DNA of 64,000 nt from JAGDZR01 sp049115695 (GCA_049115695.1 JAGDZR010000011.1:248001-312000); one strand, 5' to 3'; positions 52,172 to 61,318 are shown, numbered from the stretch's first letter. Notes: generated from the sequence alone by a model not told the origin. Made by a program: numbers and translations.

Positions 52172-52630
52172 ATGAAAGCACAATACGTAATACTCCTAAG
52201 GAAGCAAGTTGAAAAACTCGAGACTGATGCGTTTGATCTGGAAACATGGAAAGGCGGTACTTTGAGTCTCCTTATTCGCATTTTTGGTAAGGACAACCCG
52301 CGGGTAAAATTGATACAGGAATTACGGATTGATTATGGCAGCTGGGCACTGCGAGATTCAAACTCAGGATACAATCCAAAAGAATCATGCAAGATCAAGG
52401 GCAAAGACGTGCTGGAGGGTGCGATTGATGAAATCGAATTACTGGGCCTAGACGACAATAAGTCAAATACACAATTCAAACAACTTGAAGAAATATTTAG
52501 TCCTGCTGTAATAAAGGAACTGACATCAGGTGCGGACAATGTGAAACTTCTCTCTGAAATATTCAAAAAGGAAAAAAAGGAAAAGCTCGCTACTGCATTA
52601 GCCATCCTTCTCGATAATTCTGCCGTGTAA
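52172..52630 (+). CDS. Conserved Bacteroidota protein of unknown function
   Basis: 152 residues with no signal peptide or membrane span, so cytoplasmic. Helical, with a distinctive centre IDYGSWALRDSNSGY and an N-terminal KLETDAFDLETWKGGT. I recall similar proteins of about 150 residues in many Bacteroidota, without function; the arrangement of the W..LRD motif recalls N-terminal domains of AbiTii-like proteins, but this is speculative. It stands alone between two gaps with its own promoter. Confidence 0.75.
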   Translation: MKAQYVILLRKQVEKLETDAFDLETWKGGTLSLLIRIFGKDNPRVKLIQELRIDYGSWALRDSNSGYNPKESCKIKGKDVLEGAIDEIELLGLDDNKSNTQFKQLEEIFSPAVIKELTSGADNVKLLSEIFKKEKKEKLATALAILLDNSAV

Positions 52631-52675
52631 AGAATATTTCAAGCATAAAATACAACGTTTCTTTACTTTCAGCAC

Positions 52676-53944
52676 ATGAATGACCGTCGAAAATTTCTTA
52701 AATCCGGACTTGCCTCGCTAGCACTTCCTGCATTTGTAACTACCCCTGCAGTTGAATACGCATTAGACCCTTTACGTCAAACACCGATAGATGATGGCTA
52801 TTGGGCGATGGTGAGAAAGCAATTCCCGCTAAAAGAAGGTCAGGTGTATTTTAATAATGGCACAATCGGTCCAATGCCTGGATATACACTAAACAAAGTG
52901 ACCAATCATATGCATCAATATGCCATCACTGGTGCAGAAATAGACTATAAAAATGGATCCGGTCCAGCCTTGTTAAGCGGTTATTTCCCCTATGTAGACA
53001 TTCGGAAAAAAATTGGTGCGATCATCAACTCCGACTATACGAATATCGCCTTAGTTCAAAATGCCACTTTTGGGATGAACTATGTCGCCAATGGATTGGA
53101 ATTAAAAAAAGGCGATGAACTTTTGAATACAGATCAGGAACATGGTGGTGGTTTTGGGGCCTGGCAATTGTTAGCCAAACGTTATGGCTGTGTCTACAAA
53201 CAAGCTGTGATGCCCGTGCCAGCCAACGATCCTCAAGAAATCATTGATGCCATTTTCCAGGCTGTCACAAAAAATACCAAGGTAATTGCAATTCCACATA
53301 TCGTCTCTGTGTATGGGGTTGTCATGCCTGTCAAGGAAATATGCGCAGAAGCCAGAAAGCGTGGAATATTCACCGTTTTGGATGGTGCACAATGTGTAGG
53401 TCAGGTTAAGGTTGATGTCGAGGAAATTGGTTGTGATGCCTACTACTCTAGCCTACATAAATGGCTACTGGCACCTGCAGGAAGTGGTATTCTCTATATA
53501 CACCCTGAACGAATTGGAGAAATCTGGAGTACGGTTGCCAGCTACAACTGGGACAATCAAGACGATCATGGATTCAGACTTATGCAGAACGGAACAGGTA
53601 ATGCAGCCATGATTGAAGGGCTGGATGCGTCTTTGGATTTTTTCCAAACCATTGGTGAAGAGCGTTGGCTCAACAGAATTAAAGAACTTGGAGACTATCT
53701 TAGAAATGGGCTCTCTCAACTTGACAAAGTGACCATTGTGAGTTCAACACATCCTGCAATGTGCGCAGGTATTACTACATATAAAGTTGAAGGGCTGACT
53801 GGTCCAGAACTGCAAAAAACAATGTGGGAAAGTAAGAAATTACAACCAAGATCTGTTGGAACAGAGCTACTCAGACACTCGGTTCATATTTACAACAGTA
53901 AGGAAGAAATTGATGCGGCACTAGATGTCATAAAAGCAATCTGA
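52676..53944 (+). CDS. Tat-exported class V aminotransferase-fold PLP enzyme
   Basis: 422 residues. The N-terminus MNDRRKFLKSGLASLALPAF is a twin-arginine (Tat) signal: RR-x-F-L-K followed by a hydrophobic stretch. The rest is a class V aminotransferase fold (isopenicillin-N epimerase/cysteine desulfurase-like) with PLP-Lys K262 in SSLHKWL and the substrate region TDQEHGGGFGAW. Tat export carries folded, cofactor-loaded proteins, which fits a PLP enzyme. Reaction unknown: epimerase, lyase or desulfurase are possible. It abuts the convergent Hsp20-like gene. Confidence 0.87.
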   Translation: MNDRRKFLKSGLASLALPAFVTTPAVEYALDPLRQTPIDDGYWAMVRKQFPLKEGQVYFNNGTIGPMPGYTLNKVTNHMHQYAITGAEIDYKNGSGPALLSGYFPYVDIRKKIGAIINSDYTNIALVQNATFGMNYVANGLELKKGDELLNTDQEHGGGFGAWQLLAKRYGCVYKQAVMPVPANDPQEIIDAIFQAVTKNTKVIAIPHIVSVYGVVMPVKEICAEARKRGIFTVLDGAQCVGQVKVDVEEIGCDAYYSSLHKWLLAPAGSGILYIHPERIGEIWSTVASYNWDNQDDHGFRLMQNGTGNAAMIEGLDASLDFFQTIGEERWLNRIKELGDYLRNGLSQLDKVTIVSSTHPAMCAGITTYKVEGLTGPELQKTMWESKKLQPRSVGTELLRHSVHIYNSKEEIDAALDVIKAI

Positions 53945-54322
53945 TCAGCGTCTTTCTATTTCAATTTCCTTATGAAAGCCGCTGGCCATTTCGTTGAATG
54001 GAAGAATTACTGACAATCTTCCATCAACATAGCTGGCAGTGATGGCATTGAACTGTACATCAGCCGGAATTACCATTCTCTCCATCATAAATGGAATCGT
54101 CATCTCTGTTCCTAATATGACATCCTGATAAATAAACAATTCACTTCTGTCAACCTCAATGCTAATCGCTTCAAAATCGACTCCTGGAGCCGTAACCGCA
54201 AGCAAGTAGTGGTTACTACGCTTTTTCAGTTTGATATTTGGCTTTGACATTCCACCATCAATGACATTCATCACTAGGGCAGATTGTGCCAGACTTTTGG
54301 ATACGTTGCGATCTATCTTCAT
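53945..54322 (-). CDS. Hsp20/alpha-crystallin-like protein
   Basis: 125 residues. The sequence has the pattern of an alpha-crystallin domain: ANxxLxxxAPGVD (LLAVTAPGVDFEAISIEVD), an ELFIYQDV strand, then a mid segment and a C-terminal strand AITASYVDGRLSVILPF, where the ASYxDGxLxVxLP motif is close to the A-x-x-x-n-G-v-L signature of small heat-shock proteins. It may be a cytoplasmic holdase chaperone. The fit is partial; the C-terminal IxI/V motif is not clear. Convergent with the PLP enzyme (no gap). Confidence 0.7.
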   Translation of the reverse strand: MKIDRNVSKSLAQSALVMNVIDGGMSKPNIKLKKRSNHYLLAVTAPGVDFEAISIEVDRSELFIYQDVILGTEMTIPFMMERMVIPADVQFNAITASYVDGRLSVILPFNEMASGFHKEIEIERR

Positions 54323-54483
54323 TACAACTTCACTTTTCTAATTTGTGCCAATAATGTTGGCAATCTACTTTGCTGTTTTAGTTAGGGCAATTTGATGTGC
54401 GTGATCATCGATTATTGTGTCATCAACGTGCAAAATGTCTGATTAGTTCTCTTAAACAGGAAACCTTTGTGTATTTCTATTGT

Positions 54484-54500
54484 CATTGTTAACAACAATG
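54484..54500. promoter_or_regulatory. Inverted repeat CATTGTT-AAC-AACAATG
   Basis: Perfect 7-bp arms at 54484-54490 and 54494-54500, with a 3-nt spacer, 14 bp before the start codon of the first paralogue at 54515. It could be an operator or an mRNA hairpin. Confidence 0.35.
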
Positions 54501-54514
54501 GTCAAATCAAAAGC

Positions 54515-55105
54515 ATGAAACACTATTTAACATTTATTGCCACTCTTTCCTTTTTTGTCTCTTTGGCTCAAGACAAGAGTCCTGCCACTCTGATTGATGG
54601 AAACATTAGAAAAATTTCCGGATATGGATCCTTTATTACTGGATTGCAAATGGTAAAAGGAGATGTGTGGAACCTTAGTGGTGGAGAGGGAGTGGTCATC
54701 CTCAATGAAAAATTATTGATAGGAGGTTATGGCGTTGGTTCTAGACATGATCGGCGGACAAGTGACGGTGATTATCATTGGGAAGGATTATCCCATGGTG
54801 GAATTGTTCTTGGCTATGTTTTCAACAATGAGAACATGGTACACCTAAAAGCCTCCACTAGAATTGGGAAAGGTACATTGACATTCTATGACGATAGTCA
54901 AGTCAATAGGGCAGGCCATAGTCATGATAACACCACCGTAATCAACCCACAACTCGAACTTGAAGTTAACGTTACACATTGGATGAGAGGAAGGCTTGGC
55001 GGTGGTGTATTGTTGATGCATGGACTGGACAACCATTTATATAAGGACCACAATTTCATTCGTCCAAATCTGGAATTAGCATTTGCATTCGGATGGTTCA
55101 AATGA
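54515..55105 (+). CDS. Outer-membrane protein paralogue 1 (of three)
   Basis: 196 residues from ATG 54515. Signal peptide MKHYLTFIATLSFFVSLAQ. Barrel-like pattern of short glycine-rich strands: ISGYGSFITGLQ, LSGGEGVVIL, LLIGGYGVGSRH, a His-rich central part, and a C-terminal AFAFGWFK. All three neighbours share the order, the FGWF end and the GYG/GGG blocks. Family not known to me. Stop overlaps the ATG of paralogue 2 (ATGA). Function unknown; outer membrane location inferred from signal and strand pattern. Confidence 0.75.
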   Translation: MKHYLTFIATLSFFVSLAQDKSPATLIDGNIRKISGYGSFITGLQMVKGDVWNLSGGEGVVILNEKLLIGGYGVGSRHDRRTSDGDYHWEGLSHGGIVLGYVFNNENMVHLKASTRIGKGTLTFYDDSQVNRAGHSHDNTTVINPQLELEVNVTHWMRGRLGGGVLLMHGLDNHLYKDHNFIRPNLELAFAFGWFK

Positions 55106-55116
55106 TCAATCAAAGT

Positions 55117-55749
55117 ATGAAAAAGACAATCATTTACTGTACAGCAATCGTAATCGGGTTCATTTCGGTGAGTCAGGATATCAAAAAACCTCAAACGCTG
55201 GTTGGTGGAAATTATGAATCAATTTCTGCCTATGGTGGGTTCAAAAATGGATTTACAACCATCGATGGTGAATTGGCCCTGACCTCAGGGGGTGAAGGTG
55301 CGTTGCTGATCAATAACTCATTTTTGATAGGTGGATATGGCATGGGACTCACTGATGAAAAGCACCCGATTTCTTTGGATCACCCAGATTACGGTACCAT
55401 TAACTATTATACCAGTTTCGGTCATGGCGGCATTCTACTTGGATTTATTGTCAAGACCAATTCGGTGATTCACCCCAAAATAAGTTCCAAAATCGGATGG
55501 GGAAATGTCGCGATTAGAAGCGATATAGGCTTTCCGGATCCCACTGACACCTATCCTCGCAATGTAAATGATGGATTCTTTCTGGTCAATCCACAAGTGG
55601 ACCTTGAAGTCAATATCACACATTGGTTTAGAATCAATGTTGGTGGAGGCTATCAGTTGGTGCAAGGAGTAAATAATCATACGTATAGTTCAAATGATTT
55701 CACAGGCATGAACTACGAGCTCAGCTTTTTGTTTGGCTGGTTTCGATAA
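55117..55749 (+). CDS. Outer-membrane protein paralogue 2
   Basis: 210 residues from ATG 55117 (MKKTIIYCTAIVIGFISVSQ); starts at 55102 or 55093 would add five or eight residues. It has the same blocks as paralogue 1: ISAYGGFKNGFTTIDGELAL, LTSGGEGALLINN, FLIGGYGMGLT, and the FLFGWFR end; also VNITHWFRINVGGGYQLVQG, closely like paralogue 3's NMTNWFKVNLGVGYQKAL. The central part (HPKISSKIGWGNVAI) differs more. Probably arose by tandem duplication. Confidence 0.75.
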   Translation: MKKTIIYCTAIVIGFISVSQDIKKPQTLVGGNYESISAYGGFKNGFTTIDGELALTSGGEGALLINNSFLIGGYGMGLTDEKHPISLDHPDYGTINYYTSFGHGGILLGFIVKTNSVIHPKISSKIGWGNVAIRSDIGFPDPTDTYPRNVNDGFFLVNPQVDLEVNITHWFRINVGGGYQLVQGVNNHTYSSNDFTGMNYELSFLFGWFR

Positions 55750-55812
55750 ATGCAACTATTCAGTGCTAAGCCTCATCTTAACATCAAACTCAAAGGTCAA
55801 AAACACACTGTT

Positions 55813-56400
55813 ATGAAAAATCTTCTACTACTTGCACTCACTCTAAGCCTTAGCATCGCGCATGCCCAAAGTCCAAAAACATTGATGGGCGATGGAATTG
55901 ATCATATCTCTGGTTACGGTGGTTTTATGATGCAATTCCCACAGATAGATGGTGGTATATCCGCCATGACTGGAGGCGGAGGTGGCTTGATCATCAACAA
56001 CACCTTTCAAATAGGAGCATATGGGATGAACATGGCAGATGACCTCAAAGTCAGTGATGGAGACATAGAATATGATGTCGATTTTGATCACAATGGTTTT
56101 CACCTGGGCTACTTAATACGACCTGCTGATTTACTGCATTTTGGCATTTCAACCAAATTGGGATGGGGTGATATCTCTCTAAGAGAATCAGATCCCGGAA
56201 TTGATTACAACAGGATTCGTGATCAAATCTTCGTAATTGTTCCTGAAGCAAAGGTCGAGATGAATATGACAAATTGGTTTAAAGTGAATTTGGGAGTTGG
56301 CTATCAAAAAGCACTTGGCATTAATAACTTCTATTATCAATCAAGCGATTTTGATGGCATTACTGGTAGTTTATCCTTTATTTTTGGGTGGTTTAAGTAA
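55813..56400 (+). CDS. Outer-membrane protein paralogue 3
   Basis: 195 residues from ATG 55813 (MKNLLLLALTLSLSIAHAQ); the frame is open 63 nt further upstream without a signal. Blocks ISGYGGFMMQFPQIDGG, MTGGGGGLIINNTF, IGAYGMNM and FIFGWFK show the shared family. Length and order are the same as in its two upstream neighbours. The three lie in one unit with gaps of -4 and about 60 nt. Confidence 0.75.
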   Translation: MKNLLLLALTLSLSIAHAQSPKTLMGDGIDHISGYGGFMMQFPQIDGGISAMTGGGGGLIINNTFQIGAYGMNMADDLKVSDGDIEYDVDFDHNGFHLGYLIRPADLLHFGISTKLGWGDISLRESDPGIDYNRIRDQIFVIVPEAKVEMNMTNWFKVNLGVGYQKALGINNFYYQSSDFDGITGSLSFIFGWFK

Positions 56401-56415
56401 CTCACTCGAATTAAT

Positions 56416-57072
56416 ATGTTTGTAGAAAATCGACGCGCAATTCTTGGTCTCTTTCTTGTTCTCATCGGAGGTCTTGTTCTTCTTGAAAATCTACATTTGA
56501 TTGAAATTCCTTACTGGTTGATCTCCTGGAAGACATTGTTGATCGGAATTGGTGTTTTTAACCTGATAATCGGTAACAGAACACCCGGCATTGTGCTGAC
56601 TGCACTAGGGGGCCTTTTTCTGGTGCGAGACTTCTACTATCTTGATTTCCGAGACCTCTGGCCAATAGGGTTGATCATTGTGGGGCTGGCTTTCATTTTT
56701 CGTCAACGAAATGGTAATAAAGTGTCCGCAGGCCACAATGACAGATACTTTGATGTGCTCAATATATTTGGTGGAGGCAATCAAATTGTAAGTAGTCCGC
56801 ATTTTGAAGGCGGTAGAATCACCAGTATTTTCGGAGGAAGTGAGGTCTATCTGTCAGAAGCAAGCCCTTCTGGAGTTCCGGTGATAGAAGTATTCACCAT
56901 GTTTGGTGGTTCTGAAATTATCATCCCCGCCGAATGGAACGCCAAAGTGCAGGTAACCGCCATATTGGGTGCATTTGAGGATAAGAGAATTAATCGTTCA
57001 AACGATCCGGATGCTCCTACCGTGATCATAAAAGGCTTTATTATGTTTGGAGGAGGGGAGGTTAGAAATTAA
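56416..57072 (+). CDS. LiaF-like membrane protein
   Basis: 218 residues. Four predicted spans (about 8-95: ILGLFLVLIGGLVLLE, LLIGIGVFNLIIG, IVLTALGGLFLV, LIIVGLAFIFRQ), then a C-terminal cell-wall-active/LiaF-type beta domain with repeated FGG motifs (NIFGGGNQIVSS, SIFGGSEVYLSEA, TMFGGSEIIIPAEW, IMFGGGEVRN). LiaF in Firmicutes inhibits the LiaRS two-component system; in Bacteroidota such proteins often sit near LytTR kinases, which are not seen here. It follows paralogue 3 by 15 bp. Confidence 0.8.
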   Translation: MFVENRRAILGLFLVLIGGLVLLENLHLIEIPYWLISWKTLLIGIGVFNLIIGNRTPGIVLTALGGLFLVRDFYYLDFRDLWPIGLIIVGLAFIFRQRNGNKVSAGHNDRYFDVLNIFGGGNQIVSSPHFEGGRITSIFGGSEVYLSEASPSGVPVIEVFTMFGGSEIIIPAEWNAKVQVTAILGAFEDKRINRSNDPDAPTVIIKGFIMFGGGEVRN

Positions 57073-57099
57073 CTTACCGTTGTGTCAAACAATTGTTTA

Positions 57100-57597
57100 A
57101 TGGAACCGCAAGTCATCGCTATTGGTGCTCACAATAGATTTTCGAACAAAGCCAATCGAATTTTAGCAATATTCTTAGGCCTTACTTTTATTGGACAATC
57201 CATTATTTATGGGATCCGAACAGAAGGATTGGATGCTTATCTGATAATGACCCTACTCATGGGTATTTCAGGGATTGGGTACATCTTTTATAGCTATTTA
57301 TATTATTCACCACAATCCAAATGGTCGTCAAAGGTGGTCGTCACAGAAGATGAGATTAAACTGAAACCAAAGTTTGGTCAACCTTACCTCTCCATCAAAT
57401 GGAATGACGTGGAGGCATTAGGACTTGACTCGTTCAGCTTTTCAGTTGTACTAAAGGACCAGAAGGAACGATTTTTTCACTATCAAACCAATGCAGATAT
57501 CTCTGTTAAAATCAAACAGGTTTTGCAGAATTTTGCAGAGCAAAAGGCTATTCCGGTTACCCACAATCATTCCGGAAATCAACAATCTCTAAACTGA
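57100..57597 (+). CDS. Membrane protein with PH-like domain
   Basis: 165 residues from ATG 57100 (a GTG 18 nt earlier is less likely). Two predicted membrane spans (about 23-55, ILAIFLGLTFIGQSIIYG, and LIMTLLMGISGIGYIFYSYL), then a C-terminal beta domain with SKVVVTEDEIKLKPKFGQP and LSIKWNDVEALGLDSFSFSV, the pattern of bacterial PH domains. It follows the LiaF-like gene by 27 bp, suggesting both are one unit. Function unknown. Confidence 0.7.
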   Translation: MEPQVIAIGAHNRFSNKANRILAIFLGLTFIGQSIIYGIRTEGLDAYLIMTLLMGISGIGYIFYSYLYYSPQSKWSSKVVVTEDEIKLKPKFGQPYLSIKWNDVEALGLDSFSFSVVLKDQKERFFHYQTNADISVKIKQVLQNFAEQKAIPVTHNHSGNQQSLN

Positions 57598-57638
57598 AGA
57601 TCAAGGCCATACTTAAACTGGCGCTGTTGGCTCGTGAA

Positions 57639-59801
57639 TTACAAATTCCACCAATAGGTTAGTTTTAACACTATCGCACGGTTTTTTACACCAAATGGTT
57701 CAGGGAGATAATTGTCTGTATAAACAATGAACAAATCTGAAGCCGGAGCATACCTCCATTGAAAGCGGGTATTGATATTAAGATTATTAATTTGTTCGTT
57801 GTACTGTAGGAATCCTGTGAAGTACATCTTTTCTGTGAAAGTGACATCAAGTCTTGGGCCTACAAGCCAAAAAGTAGTCACATCCCAAGGGGCGGGTAAA
57901 CTGATCTTGTTGTAGTTTATTTTAACATTTAGGTTCACATAGGGTTGGAATCGGTATCCAAGCGTTCCTCCGTAACTATAACGATGGCCATCTGCGTAAT
58001 AACCTCCAACTCTTGTATTGAAGCGAAAAGTAAATAGGTTTTGTGGCCTGGATGAAAACTCAGTCCCCCATGACCACCAGGTATGTCGAGAGTCAGTTTG
58101 CAATTGTTCCTTATCAGTATTTGTCGGGTCAAAAGGAAACAGCAACCGAATATCATCGTATCCACTCCAAATCATAAGAAAATCCTTCTGTCTGGAGGTG
58201 AAACGGTAAGAAAAAAATTCTGTGTGATCCGTGACATTCATTTTGGTATCAAAATATGCAAGGGCGCCTATCGTAGGCCCATGGCTCAATAGCGGTCCCC
58301 CTTTGGGTAAAAAAGTATACCCAATCTCAGGGGATACATTGATATAACCCGTCCGAGGAACAAATCCCGTCTCTGCGATAAAATCTTCACCAACGTATTC
58401 ATGTTTCCAGTTAAACTCCCAGGAACGGCTAGCATATCTCAAATTGGCAGCATGTGATACATCACTTCCATGCTCGTCAGGACTGAAAGATTTCATAGCC
58501 AAAATTTTACCAGTCCAAAGATTATTTGAAGATGCAAGATTGAATTCAGCGCCCAAATTTCTGTTATAAGCCGATGTGCTGGCTGAGTCCATGACCTCCA
58601 TACCATACGATTGTCTATTCACCGCCAAAAGGCCAATATTTGATCTGGCCATTACCTTTCTTTGCAAAGCAAAGACTGCAAAATTTTGGGATGGTAGAGC
58701 CAACGCTTCCACCTGACCGGTTTGCATGTCCATGGCACCAATTCTCCAATTTTCATCCAGCTTGCCACTCAATCTTGCACCAAAACGAATGGGCGCTTGC
58801 AATCCAATTCTTCTTGAAAAAAATGGTCTCATCGACCTGTAACCGAAATTGGCAAACAAATCTCCATTTTCGAGAAAAAACTGTCTTCTCTCGGGAAAGA
58901 ACAACTCAAATCGTTCAAGATTCGTTACTTGTTGATCAACATCGACCTGTGAGAAATCAGGATTAACCGTTAGATCCAGATTCAAACTACTCGACAAAGC
59001 TATCTTGGCGTCTCCTCCAATATCAAAACGTAGTTCACCCTGATCATCTCCAACATAGTTTTTTGAGCTACTGCCAAGGACGTAGGGAATAATCGATACA
59101 TTTTTCGCTGGAGGGGGAGGAGATTTATCCCATTGCAGCGTCCCAGTATAGGCTAAAGTTGAGGTAGGAAATTGTCTTGGTACAGGTGCCCATGCGGACT
59201 TCTCTGTTGTATACAAGTCGTTTCTACTAAAGTTAATGCCCCATTGATCAATACCAGCTTTGTATCTGATGCTCTTAAAAGGTAATGCCATCTCCAAAAC
59301 ATACTTATCAGGATGTTGAATCACCTTTGATTCCCATTTATTGTCCCAGCTCAAATCAACATTGTTTCCCTCGTACATCGTACCATCCCATTGGGCGCCT
59401 GCAGCGTTAACCCCAAATGTGTATCCATTGGTTTGGTCATGATAGGTGTCCAGGAAAAAGATAAAATTGTCATTCAATCCAAAATTCCAATCTCTTCGCA
59501 TCGACTCGACGAAAATGGTATTTGGCTTTGGTAAATAGCATTCTGCCAACAGGTAGATAAACTGATCATCGTAAGACATCCGGACAGTGGTGATAACATT
59601 GGCCCTACCAGTGTCCATGGGCAATACCATATGAAAATTTTGAGCGGCCTGTGCTGATTCCCACGCAGGGTCATCATTGATGCCATCAATTTTTACAGGG
59701 ATATCTGTCTTTTTAATCAACAGTTGCAGATGAGCATTCTTTTTCTGAGCCACAACTGACCATGCTGATAAGACAGTCAACAAAAGCATTACCTTCTTCA
59801 T
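57639..59801 (-). CDS. CBM9/DUF5916 outer-membrane protein
   Basis: 720 residues. Signal peptide (MKKVMLLLTVLSAWSVVAQ), a family-9 carbohydrate-binding-like domain at about 30-225 (KIDGINDDPAWESAQAA, MALPFKSIRY), and then a DUF5916 region with a large beta-barrel (LDLTVNPDFSQVDVDQQV, NLERFELFFPERRQFFLENG) ending in YWWNL. This two-part architecture is common in Bacteroidota and may bind sugars at the surface; the exact role is unknown. It is a single gene with no obvious partner. Confidence 0.85.
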   Translation of the reverse strand: MKKVMLLLTVLSAWSVVAQKKNAHLQLLIKKTDIPVKIDGINDDPAWESAQAAQNFHMVLPMDTGRANVITTVRMSYDDQFIYLLAECYLPKPNTIFVESMRRDWNFGLNDNFIFFLDTYHDQTNGYTFGVNAAGAQWDGTMYEGNNVDLSWDNKWESKVIQHPDKYVLEMALPFKSIRYKAGIDQWGINFSRNDLYTTEKSAWAPVPRQFPTSTLAYTGTLQWDKSPPPPAKNVSIIPYVLGSSSKNYVGDDQGELRFDIGGDAKIALSSSLNLDLTVNPDFSQVDVDQQVTNLERFELFFPERRQFFLENGDLFANFGYRSMRPFFSRRIGLQAPIRFGARLSGKLDENWRIGAMDMQTGQVEALALPSQNFAVFALQRKVMARSNIGLLAVNRQSYGMEVMDSASTSAYNRNLGAEFNLASSNNLWTGKILAMKSFSPDEHGSDVSHAANLRYASRSWEFNWKHEYVGEDFIAETGFVPRTGYINVSPEIGYTFLPKGGPLLSHGPTIGALAYFDTKMNVTDHTEFFSYRFTSRQKDFLMIWSGYDDIRLLFPFDPTNTDKEQLQTDSRHTWWSWGTEFSSRPQNLFTFRFNTRVGGYYADGHRYSYGGTLGYRFQPYVNLNVKINYNKISLPAPWDVTTFWLVGPRLDVTFTEKMYFTGFLQYNEQINNLNINTRFQWRYAPASDLFIVYTDNYLPEPFGVKNRAIVLKLTYWWNL

Positions 59802-59910
59802 GCTACAAAATTGACCATAACTATGGTGTACGACAGATGAGTATTACACCACAGGGATGGACAAATGATTCAAATCACTGGTATATGGTCCCAATCACTG
59901 TCAATAATTG

Positions 59911-60955
59911 TCAACGAACTATCAATCTCTCGACAAATTGCCCCATCGAAGTTTCAATTTTCAAATAGTAGACACTTTCAATCCGGATACATCCACCTGA
60001 TGAGATTTGATAAATGCGGGACTTTCAAATGGAGTTCTCCAAATAGCATGTCCTTGGGTGTCAAAGAGTGATATCTTTTTGGTTTCAATTTCCGGGCGCT
60101 TGATAGAAAGTGTTATAAATCCATTTTCTGAAGGATTGGGAAATATGGAAATACTCTGATTATTTGGCGTCACTAATTTATCAATCGAGACAAAGAACCA
60201 GGTAAGGTTACCTGTGGCCAAATCATGCCTAAAATGTATCATATAATTCAATTCGTCAGGTAAACCTTGTTTCATTCCTGAAGCTATAAAGTCAATGTTT
60301 TTAGTGGGGATGTGAGTAATGTTTACGTCCGTTCTATCTCATGCAAGGCATATAACACGAACGCCGTTGTTCCTTGCTTTGAGCAATGAAGGGTAAACTT
60401 CATCATAAAAATTTGTGTTTTCAATAATCGCTGTACTGGCACCCACTTGATCCAAATGAGCACTGCGTCGGATTTCCAGGCATCCACATGATTCGATAAC
60501 CTAACATCAACAAGATAGTCCGATTGCTTGATCGTATCACAAACTTGCTTGATCAGTTCAAGTTGTTCCCCGTCAATGGCATATTCGTTGATTTCGGTAT
60601 CTAATACCAGAAACGTTATATTGTTCTTTGTCAATGCATAGTAGATAGGTCGGCCTGTATAATCAAAGAGTCGATCTCGATTATGAACATCATGATTGCC
60701 TACGGCCCAAAGTGTATTTGGACTGGAAACGTCAAACAAATCATCCACATACTGCATAGAGCTTTCCTGATTAGAAGTAGAGAGTGTCAAGTCACCTCCC
60801 AGCCACAGCATGTCGTAATAGGAAAGATCAATCTGCTCAACGGTAGGAAGTACCCGTTCTTCTTCTATTCTCGGATGGCCGATAAAAAGATAGTTCTTGA
60901 CTTGCGAAACCCCCAGAAAAGGGGTCATGTACAATATCGCTAATAGCCATCTCAT
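59911..60955 (-). pseudogene. Decayed metallophosphoesterase with T9SS sorting domain
   Basis: Read on the reverse strand, a signal peptide (MRWLLAILYMTPFLGVSQ) and metallophosphoesterase motifs (MLWLGGDLTLS, LWAVGNHDVHNR) run in one frame to QSDYLV. Then frames change near 60513 (LGYRIMWMPGNPT) and again near 60470 (DQVGASTAIIENTNFYDEVY, VRVICLA). A TGA at 60339-60341 follows where a Gly codon of the usual LAGD motif is expected. The frame continues through DRTDVNITHI... to a T9SS type A sorting domain (SISIFPNPSENGFITLSI). A last shift near 59985 separates GLK from the proper end SVYYLKIETSMGQFVERLIV. At least three frameshifts and one stop: a non-functional copy, unless sequencing errors are to blame. 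Confidence 0.85.
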
Positions 60956-60991
60956 TTGGGTTCTTTAAATATGACCCATGATCAGCAACAA

Positions 60992-61312
60992 TCAAGTAAT
61001 TTTCATTGCGCGAATGGACCAATCAGTCAACAATTCTCTATTTTCAAACACCTCATCTGGTATTTCGAAATATGGCATTTTGCCATGCTTCTTTGCGCCA
61101 ATTTTTTCAAACTCTTCAATTGTCGATCCATCTGCCTTCAAAAATGCACTTCCTGAGGAGTCGACCATCCCAAACATTTGCCCCTCATGAAATATGCCAT
61201 AGCCACCGAACATTTTCTTCGATGAAACATTTTCAAAAACCGAAAGTCTTGATAAAAATAACTCCGCGGTTAAGGCGGCCTCAGCCTTTTCCTTATCTCC
61301 TCTAAACCCCAT
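60992..61312 (-). CDS. TfoX/Sxy N-terminal-domain protein
   Basis: 106 residues with the TfoX N-terminal fold: KKMFGGYGIFHEGQMFGMVD, FLKADGSTIEEFEK, and MPYFEIPDEVFENRELL. In Gammaproteobacteria, TfoX/Sxy activates competence genes with CRP, but single-domain TfoX proteins of this length occur widely without that role. No competence genes are nearby. It is followed (upstream on the reverse strand) by a DUF427 gene 6 bp away. Confidence 0.85.
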   Translation of the reverse strand: MGFRGDKEKAEAALTAELFLSRLSVFENVSSKKMFGGYGIFHEGQMFGMVDSSGSAFLKADGSTIEEFEKIGAKKHGKMPYFEIPDEVFENRELLTDWSIRAMKIT

Positions 61313-61318
61313 AATTTT

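Noticed and set aside
54515..56400. Assembly duplication instead of real paralogues
   Set aside because: The three genes differ clearly along most of their length at DNA and protein level, so they are old duplicates.
59835..59870. TGGTGTA ... TACACCA inverted repeat upstream of the DUF5916 gene
   Set aside because: Only 7-bp arms with a 14-nt loop and no T-run or conserved context; likely chance.
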